Positions 53,567-62,619 of a stretch of 64,000 nt of DNA are shown here, piece by piece (position 1 is the first letter of the stretch; each line of letters begins with the position of its first letter). The stretch is taken from contig NZ_VMHN01000002.1 of the NCBI RefSeq assembly GCF_008795955.1, positions 124,001-188,000 on the forward strand, written 5' to 3'. Both the position numbers and the translations under genes were made by a program. The stretch comes from Marinobacter denitrificans. Lineage in GTDB: Bacteria > Pseudomonadota > Gammaproteobacteria > Pseudomonadales > Oleiphilaceae. A model generated the notes under the pieces. The model was not told the origin of the DNA and made no database searches. It worked only from the letters and a program-made list of their open reading frames with translations.

Positions 53567-54592
53567 ATGAATAATTCCAAGTCGATTGCCGTCGGCGCAG
53601 TCATGCTTTGCGGCCTGTTTTCTGCTTCGGTCGTTTCCGCGGCAACAACGCTTGAAAGCGTTAAAGAAAAAGGACATTTACAGTGCGGTGTGACAAGTGG
53701 TCTCCCCGGTTTTTCCCAGCCAGACGATAAGGGTAACTGGACAGGTATCGATGTTGATACCTGCCGCGCCATCGCTGCCGCCGTCTTCGGTGATGCACAA
53801 GCCGTTGAATTTACTCCGCTGACTGCGAAAGAGCGTTTGACTGCTCTGCAGTCGGGCGAGATCGACGTGCTCTCCCGTAACACCACCTGGACGCTCACCC
53901 GTGACGCGTCTCTGGGCCTGAACTTCACCGGCACCAATTATTACGACGGGCAGGGCTTTCTGATCAACAAGGAGCTTGGTGTCAAAGATGCAACCGAACT
54001 GAACGGTGCGACCATCTGTATTCAGGCCGGCACCACTACGGAGTTGAACCTGTCCGATTATTTCCGCTCCGAAGGCATGGAATACGAACCGATTGTTTTT
54101 GATACCTCCGAGCAGACGGTCCAGGGTTTTGCTGCAGGCCGTTGTGACGTGCTGACCTCTGACCGTTCGCAACTGGCAGCACTGCGCTCCAAGCTGAACG
54201 ATCCAAGCTCCGCGGAGATCCTGCCGAATACCATCTCCAAGGAGCCTTTGGGCCCCGTGGTCCGTCAGGGTGACGACCAGTGGTTCAACATCGTCAAATG
54301 GGTGCTGTTTGCCCAGATCAACGCCGAAGAGCTGGGCATTACCAGCGACAACGTTGAAGAGATGCTGAAGTCAGACAACCCCAACATCCAGCGCTTGCTG
54401 GGCACCGACGGCGATATGGGCGCCAAACTGGGTCTGCCGGATGATTTCGGTCAGAAAGTGGTCAAACAGGTGGGTAACTACGGTGAAATGTATGACCGCA
54501 ATGTCGGCCCGGACACTCCGCTTGGGCTGGATCGCGGCCTGAATGCGTTGTGGACGGAAGGCGGTATTCTTTACGCGCCACCGCTCCGTTAA
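53567..54592 (+). CDS. aapJ: general L-amino acid ABC transporter, periplasmic binding protein
   Basis: 341 residues from the ATG at 53567 (GGAG upstream), the AapJ length; a 21-residue longer frame lacks a RBS. Signal peptide ends near VVSAATT. Family-3 motifs: GVTSGLPGFSQPDDKGNW, GIDVDTCRAIAAAVFGD, CIQAGTTTELNLSDYF and CDVLTSDRSQLAALRS. It captures amino acids for AapQMP. A hairpin with T-run follows the stop and could reduce transcription of the permease genes relative to this one. Confidence 0.95.
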   Translation: MNNSKSIAVGAVMLCGLFSASVVSAATTLESVKEKGHLQCGVTSGLPGFSQPDDKGNWTGIDVDTCRAIAAAVFGDAQAVEFTPLTAKERLTALQSGEIDVLSRNTTWTLTRDASLGLNFTGTNYYDGQGFLINKELGVKDATELNGATICIQAGTTTELNLSDYFRSEGMEYEPIVFDTSEQTVQGFAAGRCDVLTSDRSQLAALRSKLNDPSSAEILPNTISKEPLGPVVRQGDDQWFNIVKWVLFAQINAEELGITSDNVEEMLKSDNPNIQRLLGTDGDMGAKLGLPDDFGQKVVKQVGNYGEMYDRNVGPDTPLGLDRGLNALWTEGGILYAPPLR

Positions 54593-54605
54593 AACCCGAA
54601 AGCGG

Positions 54606-54645
54606 ACAGCGGGTGGTGCGGGTTCTCCGCCCGCCCGCTGTTTTC
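54606..54645 (+). terminator. attenuating hairpin after aapJ
   Basis: Outer arms ACAGCGGG (54606-54613) / CCCGCTGT (54634-54641) with further GC pairing inside, followed by TTTCG after a T that ends the arm. Placed between the binding protein and the permease genes, it probably lets only part of transcription continue. Confidence 0.6.
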
Positions 54646-54685
54646 GTGATTTGTTTCATCGCGGTTCAGCTTTCCGGGAAACTCC

Positions 54686-55873
54686 ATGACAAAACAGACT
54701 GTTGACTCAAGGCCGGCAGGGCCGAAGCCCTGGTACGACCCCAGAATACGTTCCATCTTTTTTCAGTTCATTGCCATTGCCCTTGTTTTCTGGGGCGGCT
54801 GGACACTAATCGATAACACCCTCTCGAATATGGAAAGCCGTGGCATAAGTACCGGCTTCGGGTTCCTCAAAGAGACAGCGGGCTTCGGCATTATCATGTC
54901 GCTGGTGCCTTATGACTCCACCATGACGTACGGCCGCACGTTCGTTGTTGGCCTCATGAATACATTGCTGGTTTCGGCAATGGGCATTGTAACAGCCACC
55001 ATTATCGGTTTTATTGTTGGCGTGGCACGGCTGTCCAGTAACTGGCTCGTGGCCAAGCTCGCGCTCGTGTACATCGAAGTTATTCGAAATATCCCATTGC
55101 TTTTGCAGATCTTTTTCTGGTACTTCGCGGTGCTCGGCAGTCTGCCTTCACCCCGCCAGAGCGTCGAGGTTGGTGGCAGCTTTTTCCTGAATAATCGGGG
55201 GCTCTATCTGCCGGAGCCAATCACCCAGGAGGGCTTTGGCCTGGTCTGGGGTGCTGTCCTCGCAGCTATAGTAGCGGTCCTCGGCCTGCGCGCCTGGGCG
55301 AAGAAGCGTCAGCTTGCTACCGGCCGGATATTTCCCACTTTCAAGGTGGGAGTCGCCATTCTGGTGATTGTGCCTGCGGTGGCTTACCTGGCGGCCGGTG
55401 CGCCCCTGGAGTGGGATTTACCCGCACTGAAAGGGTTCAATTTCGGTGGCGGCATCACCATTATTCCTGAGCTGGCGGCCCTGTGGATTGCGTTATCCCT
55501 CTACACCGCCAGTTTTATTGCCGAGATTGTCAGATCCGGCATTCTGTCCGTCAGCAAAGGGCAGACCGAGGCAGCCAAGGCACTCGGTATCCCTAACAGC
55601 CTGACGTTGCGCCTGGTGGTTATTCCCCAGGCAATGCGGGTCATTATTCCCCCGCTTACGAGCCAATACCTGAACCTGGCAAAGAACTCATCGCTGGCAA
55701 CGGCTATCGGATATCCCGATCTGGTGGCTGTGTTCATGGGTACAACCTTGAACCAGACCGGCCAGGCGGTGGAAGTGGTCGCTATTACCATGGCGGTATA
55801 TCTCACCATCAGTCTGTCAATTTCCCTGTTTATGAACATCTATAACAGGGCTGCGGCGATTAAGGAGCGATGA
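54686..55873 (+). CDS. aapQ: amino acid ABC transporter permease
   Basis: 395 residues, as in other AapQ proteins, with about eight membrane helices. The C-terminal part carries the permease coupling (EAA) loop EIVRSGILSVSKGQTEAAKALGI, broken here by description, and VIPQAMRVIIPPLTSQY. The stop overlaps the next start (ATGA). Confidence 0.94.
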   Translation: MTKQTVDSRPAGPKPWYDPRIRSIFFQFIAIALVFWGGWTLIDNTLSNMESRGISTGFGFLKETAGFGIIMSLVPYDSTMTYGRTFVVGLMNTLLVSAMGIVTATIIGFIVGVARLSSNWLVAKLALVYIEVIRNIPLLLQIFFWYFAVLGSLPSPRQSVEVGGSFFLNNRGLYLPEPITQEGFGLVWGAVLAAIVAVLGLRAWAKKRQLATGRIFPTFKVGVAILVIVPAVAYLAAGAPLEWDLPALKGFNFGGGITIIPELAALWIALSLYTASFIAEIVRSGILSVSKGQTEAAKALGIPNSLTLRLVVIPQAMRVIIPPLTSQYLNLAKNSSLATAIGYPDLVAVFMGTTLNQTGQAVEVVAITMAVYLTISLSISLFMNIYNRAAAIKER

Positions 55874-56958
55874 TGACTGAGCCAATGATGAAGCCACCGA
55901 AAATTGCGACCAGCCCCGTCGTCTGGATACGCCAGAACCTGTTCTCGAGCTGGTACAACAGCCTGCTCACGCTGGTGGTCGGGTACCTGGTGGTGACCAG
56001 TGTGGGGCCGCTTTTTAACTGGCTGTTTTTTGATGCCACATTCCTGGGCGACGAGCCGAGTGATTGCACGGGCACTGGGGCCTGCTGGCTTTTTATCAGT
56101 GAGCGACTGAATTTCTTTATCTACGGGTTTTACCCGGATGATCTCCAGTGGCGAGTGGATGTGATGTTCGGGCTGCTGGCCCTGTCCTTTATTCCGCAGT
56201 TCATAGAAGGTTTTCCCGGCCGCAAATGGTTTGGCCTGTTCGGTCTGACCGGCCTGCCGGTTGTGGGCTACTTTCTGGTGCCCGGCGGCTATTTTGGCCT
56301 GGAAGTTGTGGAAAGCAGCAAATGGGGCGGTCTGATGCTGACTCTGATCCTGGCGTACATCGGGATCATCGCGTCGCTGCCCATCGGCATAGTGCTGGCG
56401 CTGGGGCGGCGTTCAGAAATGCCGATTATCCGGGGTATCTGTGTAGTGTTCATTGAAGTCTGGCGAGCAGTTCCGTTGATTACGGTGCTGTTCATGGCCT
56501 CAGTAATGCTGCCGCTGTTTCTACCGGACGGGGTGAACTTCGAAAAGCTGATGCGGGCGCTGATTGGCATCACGCTCTGGCAGTCTGCCTATATGGCGGA
56601 AGTGATCCGTGGTGGCCTGCAGGCGATTCCGAGAGGGCAGTATGAAGCGGCTGATGCCCTTGGGCTGGGCTACTGGAAGAAAACCGGGCTGATCATTCTG
56701 CCTCAGGCGCTCAAAATGGTGATTCCGGGCATCGTCAATACCTTTATATCGCTTTTCAAGGACACCACGCTGGTACTGATAATCGGCCTGTTCGACATTC
56801 TCGGTACCGTGCAGTCCACGATTACGGACCCGGCCTGGCGGAGCGTTGCGATAGAAGGTTACGTGTTTGTGGCTTTCTGTTTCTGGATCTTCTGCTTTGG
56901 TATTTCCCGGTATAGCCAGAATCTTGAACGTAAACTAGACACCGGTCACAAGACCTGA
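55870..56958 (+). CDS. aapM: amino acid ABC transporter permease
   Basis: 362 residues, eight or so helices. Coupling loop: [20 protein letters not shown] followed by [14 protein letters not shown]. Start chosen at the first of two adjacent ATG codons, overlapping the aapQ stop by 4 bp; it could equally be the second. Its stop overlaps aapP by one base. Confidence 0.94.
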   Translation: MMTEPMMKPPKIATSPVVWIRQNLFSSWYNSLLTLVVGYLVVTSVGPLFNWLFFDATFLGDEPSDCTGTGACWLFISERLNFFIYGFYPDDLQWRVDVMFGLLALSFIPQFIEGFPGRKWFGLFGLTGLPVVGYFLVPGGYFGLEVVESSKWGGLMLTLILAYIGIIASLPIGIVLALGRRSEMPIIRGICVVFIEVWRAVPLITVLFMASVMLPLFLPDGVNFEKLMRALIGITLWQSAYMAEVIRGGLQAIPRGQYEAADALGLGYWKKTGLIILPQALKMVIPGIVNTFISLFKDTTLVLIIGLFDILGTVQSTITDPAWRSVAIEGYVFVAFCFWIFCFGISRYSQNLERKLDTGHKT

Positions 56959-57767
56959 TGGGTAACACTATGACTGAACAAACCCAGGCACCAGAGTCAC
57001 TGAACTCTGTTCCGAGTCAGAAAGACGAGAGCTCCGCCATCATACGGGTGGAGGGGATGAACAAATGGTACGGAGATTTCCACGTACTCAAGGATCTGAA
57101 CCTCGATGTCCGCCACGGCGAGCGCATTGTTATCTGTGGTCCCTCCGGGTCGGGAAAGTCGACGTTTATAAGGTGCATAAACCGGTTGGAGGAGCACCAG
57201 AAAGGCAAGATCATTGTCGATAACATCGAGCTGACCGACGATATCCGCCATATAGATACGGTGCGCCGTGAAGTCGGGATGGTGTTCCAGCACTTCAACC
57301 TGTTCCCGCACCTGACGGTGTTGGAGAACTGCTGTCTCTCGCCCATCTGGGTCCGGAAGACCCCGAGAAAAGAGGCGGAAGAGGCTGCCATGGAGTATCT
57401 CACCCGGGTCAAGATTCCGGATCAGGCCAACAAGTTTCCCGGGCAGTTATCCGGTGGTCAGCAACAGCGGGTGGCCATTGCGCGCGCGCTGTGTATGAAG
57501 CCGAAGATCATGCTGTTTGATGAGCCCACCTCGGCATTGGACCCGGAAATGATCAAGGAAGTGCTGGATGTCATGATCGAACTGGCAGGCAGTGGCATGA
57601 CCATGATCTGCGTTACCCACGAGATGGGCTTTGCGAAAACTGTGGCAGACCGCGTAATCTTTATGGATGGCGGTGAGATCGTGGAGCAAGCGCCACCCCA
57701 GGAGTTTTTCAGCAATCCCCGGGAGCCAAGAACCCAGAAGTTCCTGGAGCAGATTCTTCAGCATTAA
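56958..57767 (+). CDS. aapP: amino acid ABC transporter ATP-binding protein
   Basis: 269 residues. Walker [10 protein letters not shown], signature [15 protein letters not shown], Walker [15 protein letters not shown] and switch His in CVTHEMGF are all present. Two starts are possible, 56958 (TGATG coupling to aapM) and 56970; neither has a strong RBS and I keep the coupled one. Powers AapQM uptake. Confidence 0.95.
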   Translation: MGNTMTEQTQAPESLNSVPSQKDESSAIIRVEGMNKWYGDFHVLKDLNLDVRHGERIVICGPSGSGKSTFIRCINRLEEHQKGKIIVDNIELTDDIRHIDTVRREVGMVFQHFNLFPHLTVLENCCLSPIWVRKTPRKEAEEAAMEYLTRVKIPDQANKFPGQLSGGQQQRVAIARALCMKPKIMLFDEPTSALDPEMIKEVLDVMIELAGSGMTMICVTHEMGFAKTVADRVIFMDGGEIVEQAPPQEFFSNPREPRTQKFLEQILQH

Positions 57768-57793
57768 CTCGGGGCTGGGGGTGGTGGCTGGCC

Positions 57794-57880
57794 ATGGGGC
57801 GGGGTGCCTTTTCTTCTGGGAAAAAGAACTCGCTGCGCTCAGACACCTTTGTTCCCGGCAGAAAAGGCACCCCGCCCCAT
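57794..57880. repeat. large inverted repeat between aapP and lpxH
   Basis: A perfect 20-bp inverted repeat, arms 57794-57813 and 57861-57880 (left arm ATGGGGCGGGGTGCCTTTTC), with a 47-nt centre that pairs further (GGGAAAAAG region against CTTTGTTCCC) and leaves a loop around ACTCGCTGCGCTCAGACAC. It lies between convergent genes and may terminate both. It has the look of a dispersed intergenic repeat of Marinobacter-like genomes, which I recall but cannot verify. Confidence 0.75.
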
Positions 57881-57915
57881 AGCCGAGTTCCAGCTATGGG
57901 GCAGAAGCCCTTTGC

Positions 57916-58641
57916 TTATAGGCGGTGCTTTTTAAGGGTTGGGGGTTGGTCTGGAGTGACTTCCAGCCACCAGACGTTCTCATCCCAGTCCCCCAGTACG
58001 ATACGTGCTGCAGGCTTACCGTTGGCTTCAAGCTCATGAACTGCGGGGCGGTGGGTGTGGCCGTGGATGATAAGCTGCACGTTATGGGCTTCCAATTCCT
58101 TCACCACCTCATCAGGGGTGACGTCCATGATGAACTCTTCCTTGCCCTTGTTCTTGGCCATACTGATTTCACGCAGTTGGCGGGCCATCTGCTGACGCTC
58201 CGCCAAAGGCCGCTGGAGGATCATCTGCTGCCATTGCGGGTTGCGCATGTTGGCCCGGAACTTCTGGTATTCCACGTCGGCGGTGCACAGGCTGTCGCCG
58301 TGCATCAGCAGGGTGGGCGTGCCGTACAAATCCACCACGGTCGGATCGTCGAGCAGGGTGGCGCCAATTCGGCTGCAGTATTCCTCGCCGATCAGGAAAT
58401 CCCGGTTTCCGTGCATCAGGAACAGTTGCGTACCGGAAGCGCTCACTTCGCGCAGGGCCTCCGCTACCTTTTCCTGTAATGGCGTGCGCTCATCGTCGCC
58501 AATCCAGGCCTCGAAAAAATCGCCGAGGATATAGAGTTGCTCTATCCCCAGGGCCTTTTCCTCAAGGAAAGCCAGGAACGCATTGGTTATGTCGGGCCGG
58601 GACTCTTCGAGATGAAGATCAGAAATGAACAGCGTGGTCAC
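57916..58641 (-). CDS. lpxH: UDP-2,3-diacylglucosamine diphosphatase
   Basis: 241 residues, the LpxH length. Calcineurin-like metal motifs in order: ISDLHLEE, GDFFEAWIGDDE, HGNRDFL, MHGDSLC and HGHTHRP. It cleaves UDP-diacylglucosamine to lipid X in lipid A synthesis. The start overlaps the ppiB stop by 4 bp (ATGA), so the two are coupled; the order resembles E. coli ppiB-lpxH. Confidence 0.96.
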   Translation of the reverse strand: MTTLFISDLHLEESRPDITNAFLAFLEEKALGIEQLYILGDFFEAWIGDDERTPLQEKVAEALREVSASGTQLFLMHGNRDFLIGEEYCSRIGATLLDDPTVVDLYGTPTLLMHGDSLCTADVEYQKFRANMRNPQWQQMILQRPLAERQQMARQLREISMAKNKGKEEFIMDVTPDEVVKELEAHNVQLIIHGHTHRPAVHELEANGKPAARIVLGDWDENVWWLEVTPDQPPTLKKHRL

Positions 58642-59147
58642 GCTGCGCCTCCATCCTCTACAACGTCGGCTTTTTCAATCACCACATCTTCAGCGGGAAC
58701 GTCCTGGTGGCCGGAGCGTAGGGTGGTGCGCACGGCGCGAATTGCGTTGACGGTGTCCATGCCGTCCACAACCTTACCGAAAACACAGTAGCCCCAGCCT
58801 TCGGCGTTTTCGGCCGTATGGTCGAGGAAACCGTTGTTCTCGACGTTAATGAAGAACTGCGCGGTTGCGGAGTGGGGGTCCATGGTGCGGGCCATGGCAA
58901 CCGTGCCCTGCATGTTGCTCAGACCGTTGTTGGCCTCGTTCTTGATAGGCTCGCGGGTCTTGCGCGGCGTCATTCCCGGTTCGAAGCCACCACCCTGAAT
59001 CATGAAGTTACTGATCACCCGGTGGAAAATCAGGCCGTCGTAGAAGCCGTCGCGAACGTACTGTTCGAAGTTTTTTGCGGTCTCCGGGGCGTTCTCGTAA
59101 TCCAGTTCCAGTTTGATATCACCGTGAGAAGTTTTCAGCAGAATCAT
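58638..59147 (-). CDS. ppiB: peptidyl-prolyl cis-trans isomerase B (cyclophilin)
   Basis: 169 residues from the ATG at 59147 (AGGAAAG upstream). Cyclophilin motifs FHRVISNFMIQGG and GTVAMART, ATAQFFIN, and FGKVVDGM. No signal peptide, so cytosolic. The reading frame stays open for 1.5 kb upstream only because it is antisense to glnS; the start at 59147 is fixed by homology and RBS. Confidence 0.96.
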   Translation of the reverse strand: MILLKTSHGDIKLELDYENAPETAKNFEQYVRDGFYDGLIFHRVISNFMIQGGGFEPGMTPRKTREPIKNEANNGLSNMQGTVAMARTMDPHSATAQFFINVENNGFLDHTAENAEGWGYCVFGKVVDGMDTVNAIRAVRTTLRSGHQDVPAEDVVIEKADVVEDGGAA

Positions 59148-59242
59148 CAGGCTTTCCTGTTCGAATGGGTATAAAAAGCAACGTTGCGGGTATTGTACTG
59201 AAGAGTTTGTATGCGTGCATGAGTTAGGCAAGGATTTGTGAG

Positions 59243-59248
59243 TATAAT
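59243..59248 (+). promoter_or_regulatory. candidate -10 box of glnS
   Basis: A consensus TATAAT lies 38 bp before the glnS ATG in the divergent ppiB/glnS gap. No good -35 is found at 16-18 bp, so the call rests on the -10 only. Confidence 0.45.
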
Positions 59249-59285
59249 ACGCGGTTTCAGACCCACACCCTATGATTGAGATTGT

Positions 59286-60962
59286 ATGAGCGCCGAGTCC
59301 AAGAAAGCCCATAACTTCATCCAGAGCCTGATTGAAGACGCAGTTGCCAAAGGCGAGCACACAGGCAAGGTGGTCACGCGGTTTCCGCCGGAGCCCAACG
59401 GATACCTGCACATCGGTCACGCCAAGTCGATCTGCCTGAACTTCGGTATTGCCGAAACGTTTGACGGTGTATGCACTCTGCGGTTTGACGATACCAACCC
59501 GGAGAAGGAATCCCAGGAGTACATCGACGCCATCAAGCAGGATGTTCACTGGCTGGGCTACGAATGGGCAGGGGAGGTGCGTTACGCCTCGGATTATTTT
59601 GATGCTATCTACGACTTTGCCGTTGAGCTGATTGAAAAGGGCAAGGCCTATGTGTGCGCCCTTACTGCCGACCAGATGGCCGAATACCGGGGCACCCTGA
59701 AAGAGCCGGGCCAGAACAGCCCGTACCGTGATCGTCCGGTGGAAGAAAACCTGCAGCTGTTCCGGGACATGCGCGCCGGCAAATACCAGAACGGCGAGCT
59801 GGTACTGCGTGCCAAAATTGACATGGCATCCCCGAATATCAATATGCGGGACCCGATCCTTTATCGGATTCGCTACGCTGACCACCACCAGACCGGCGAC
59901 AAGTGGTGCATCTACCCGATGTACGATTTCACCCATCCGATTTCCGACGCCATGGAGGGGATTACCCACTCCCTGTGCACGTTGGAATTCGAGGATCATC
60001 GCCCGCTTTATGACTGGGTGCTGGAAAATATCTCCGCTCCCTGTCAGCCGCGCCAGATCGAATTCGCCCGGCTGAACCTGAACTACACCATTACCAGCAA
60101 GCGCAAGCTCAAACGTCTGGTGGATGAAGGGTTCGTGGATGGCTGGAACGATCCGCGCATGCCCACCATCTCGGGCCTGCGCCGCCGCGGTTATACCCCG
60201 GAATCCATCCGCATCTTCTGCGACATGATCGGCGTCAACAAGGCCGGCGGTACCGTTGATATGGGCATGCTGGAACACGCCATCCGCGAAGACCTGAACA
60301 CCCGGGCACCCCGGGCCATGTGCGTCATGCGCCCGCTGAAGGTGACCCTGACCAACTATCCGGAAGACAAAACGGAAACTTTGGTACTGCCAGTTCATCC
60401 CCAGAACCCGGACATGGGCGAGCGGGAAGTAACCTGGAGCCAGACCCTGTATATCGACCGGGAAGACTTCGCTGAGGAGCCGCCACGGAAGTGGAAGCGC
60501 CTGGCGCCGAATCAGGCGGTTCGCCTGCGCGGTGGTTATGTAATGACCTGTCGCGAGGTTATCCGCGATGACAGTGGCGAGATTGTCGAGCTGAAGTGCG
60601 AGTACGACCCCAATACTCTGGGTGTGAATCCCGAAGGTTATAAACCGAACGGTGTGGTTCACTGGGTGTCGGCCTCTGACAGTGTTGAGACGGACATTAA
60701 CCAGTATGACCGGCTATTCAACAATGAGTCCCCGGACGGCGATAAAGAGACAGATTTTGTTGAATCTATCAACCCGGAGTCTCTGGTCGTTCTTAAGGGC
60801 GCAAGAGTCGAAAAAAGCCTTGCTACTCCCAGGACAGACCTACCATACCAGTTCGAGCGGGAAGGCTACTTCTTCTGTGATGAAGAGTTGACAGCCGCTT
60901 CAGGCCGCCCGGTCTTCAACCGTACCGTGACCCTCCGGGATTCCTGGGCAAAGGGTAAATAA
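59286..60962 (+). CDS. glnS: glutaminyl-tRNA synthetase
   Basis: 558 residues, matching E. coli GlnS (554). Class-I HIGH motif in [20 protein letters not shown]-type TSKRKL, and the GlnS-specific C-terminal beta barrels ([14 protein letters not shown]). Charges tRNA-Gln. It is divergent from ppiB. Confidence 0.98.
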   Translation: MSAESKKAHNFIQSLIEDAVAKGEHTGKVVTRFPPEPNGYLHIGHAKSICLNFGIAETFDGVCTLRFDDTNPEKESQEYIDAIKQDVHWLGYEWAGEVRYASDYFDAIYDFAVELIEKGKAYVCALTADQMAEYRGTLKEPGQNSPYRDRPVEENLQLFRDMRAGKYQNGELVLRAKIDMASPNINMRDPILYRIRYADHHQTGDKWCIYPMYDFTHPISDAMEGITHSLCTLEFEDHRPLYDWVLENISAPCQPRQIEFARLNLNYTITSKRKLKRLVDEGFVDGWNDPRMPTISGLRRRGYTPESIRIFCDMIGVNKAGGTVDMGMLEHAIREDLNTRAPRAMCVMRPLKVTLTNYPEDKTETLVLPVHPQNPDMGEREVTWSQTLYIDREDFAEEPPRKWKRLAPNQAVRLRGGYVMTCREVIRDDSGEIVELKCEYDPNTLGVNPEGYKPNGVVHWVSASDSVETDINQYDRLFNNESPDGDKETDFVESINPESLVVLKGARVEKSLATPRTDLPYQFEREGYFFCDEELTAASGRPVFNRTVTLRDSWAKGK

Positions 60963-60987
60963 GGTCAGGCCGGGGTGCAGGGACCAG

Positions 60988-61047
60988 GGACCAGTCGGGC
61001 AGGGCCTGCCGGGACACGCCGTGAATACGTCCCTGCCCGCCTGGTCC
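60988..61047. repeat. REP-like hairpin between glnS and cysS
   Basis: Arms GGACCAG-T-CGGGCAGGG (60988-61004) and CCCTGCCCG-C-CTGGTCC (61031-61047) are complementary apart from one mismatched base. The 26-nt loop contains GGGACACGCCGTGAATACGT, which resembles loop sequences of dispersed palindromic repeats I recall from marine gammaproteobacteria. GGACCAG is also tandemly repeated at 60981-60994. May act as glnS terminator. Confidence 0.65.
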
Positions 61048-61093
61048 GTCGAATTTCGGTGATACATTCATTCAATCTATTAACGAGCGCAGC

Positions 61094-62476
61094 GTGATCA
61101 GAATCTACAACACCCTTAGTCAGCAGAAGGAAGAGTTCAAACCTATAGAACCCAGGAAGGTTCGCATGTACGTGTGTGGCATGACGGTTTATGACTACTG
61201 TCATCTGGGGCATGCGAGGGTGTTGGTGGCATTTGATGTGATTACGCGGTATTTGCGACATAGGGGGTACGATGTTCACTATGTGCGCAACATTACTGAT
61301 ATCGACGATAAAATACTGCGCCGTGCCGATGAAAACGGCGAAGTTTATAGCGATCTCACCAAGCGCATGATCAAGGCCATGCACGAGGACGAGGCCAAGC
61401 TTGGTGTTCTGTCGCCAACGGAAGAGCCATGCGCTACCGAGTACATCAACGAAATCGTTGCCATGATCCACAAGCTCGTCACCAGCGGCCATGCCTATGC
61501 TGCAGATAACGGTGACGTGTACTTTTCTGTCGAGTCATATCCGGACTACGGCAAGCTCAGCAAGAAAAAGCTTGAGGATCTGGTGGCTGGTGCCCGCGTG
61601 GATGTTCAGGAGGCCAAGCGCAGCCCGGCGGACTTTGTGCTGTGGAAGGCGGCAAAACCCGGTGAGGTAAGCTGGCCTTCGCCCTGGGGCGATGGTCGCC
61701 CGGGCTGGCACATCGAATGTTCCGCCATGTCGAACCGGTGCCTGGGGGAGACCTTCGATATTCACGGTGGCGGGCCGGACCTGCTGTTTCCGCACCATGA
61801 GAACGAAATCGCCCAGTCCGAGTGCGCCAACGGCCATACCTTTGTTAACACCTGGATGCACGCGGGTGCCATTCGGGTAAACAAGGAAAAGATGTCCAAG
61901 TCCCTGGGCAATTTCTTTACCATTCGCGAGATCTTTGAAAAGTATGCGCCGGAAGTGGTGCGTTACTTCCTGGTTTCCAGCCATTACCGCAGTCAGGTAG
62001 ATTACTCGGAAGATAATCTGGCGGAAGCGGGGCGCACCCTTACCAGGTTGTATCATGCCTTGCGGGGGCTGGTGCCCGCCAAGGACGTGCCGGAAACCGA
62101 GCATGACAGGCGCTTCGCCGAGGCCATGGATGACGACTTCAATACCGCTGGTGCCATCGCTGTGCTGCACGCCGTAGCCAATGAGATCAATCAGCACCGC
62201 CGGGAAGGTCGCGATGCGGAGGCCAACGAACAGGCTGCTGTGCTGGTACGGCTCGGCGGTATCCTCGGCTTGCTGCAACAGGACCCTGAAGCCTTCTTCC
62301 AGGCCGATACCGGCAGTGAGCTCAGTGCAGAGGATATCGAGGCCCTGATCCAGGCCCGGGCCGACGCGCGGACGCAGAAGAACTTCGCCGAGGCAGACCG
62401 TATCCGGGACGAGCTGGCGCACAAGGGCATCGTTCTGGACGACAGCCGTGAAGGTACCAGTTGGCGCCGGGGATAA
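61094..62476 (+). CDS. cysS: cysteinyl-tRNA synthetase
   Basis: 460 residues, GTG start (GAGCGCAGC before it; no strong RBS). Zn- and substrate-binding [16 protein letters not shown], and [11 protein letters not shown]. Length equals E. coli CysS. Charges tRNA-Cys. The minus-strand open frames over it are antisense shadows. Confidence 0.98.
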   Translation: MIRIYNTLSQQKEEFKPIEPRKVRMYVCGMTVYDYCHLGHARVLVAFDVITRYLRHRGYDVHYVRNITDIDDKILRRADENGEVYSDLTKRMIKAMHEDEAKLGVLSPTEEPCATEYINEIVAMIHKLVTSGHAYAADNGDVYFSVESYPDYGKLSKKKLEDLVAGARVDVQEAKRSPADFVLWKAAKPGEVSWPSPWGDGRPGWHIECSAMSNRCLGETFDIHGGGPDLLFPHHENEIAQSECANGHTFVNTWMHAGAIRVNKEKMSKSLGNFFTIREIFEKYAPEVVRYFLVSSHYRSQVDYSEDNLAEAGRTLTRLYHALRGLVPAKDVPETEHDRRFAEAMDDDFNTAGAIAVLHAVANEINQHRREGRDAEANEQAAVLVRLGGILGLLQQDPEAFFQADTGSELSAEDIEALIQARADARTQKNFAEADRIRDELAHKGIVLDDSREGTSWRRG

Positions 62477-62619
62477 GCTCCACCAAAGGTCGGGTTGTAG
62501 GCGCGGGAATGACGTTGTAGGGAAATTCCCGTACAATACGGCCCTCGAATTATAACGGCTCTTCCGGGAAAACCCGCTGAAAGGGCAGGGAATACAGTAA
62601 CCCACTGAGGCAAACAACG

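Noticed and set aside
59148..60662. Minus-strand open frame continuing the ppiB frame for 1.5 kb upstream
   Set aside because: It is exactly antisense to glnS; the cyclophilin begins at 59147 with its own RBS.
60981..60994. Tandem GGACCAG repeat as a CRISPR or VNTR seed
   Set aside because: Only two 7-bp copies and part of a hairpin; no array.
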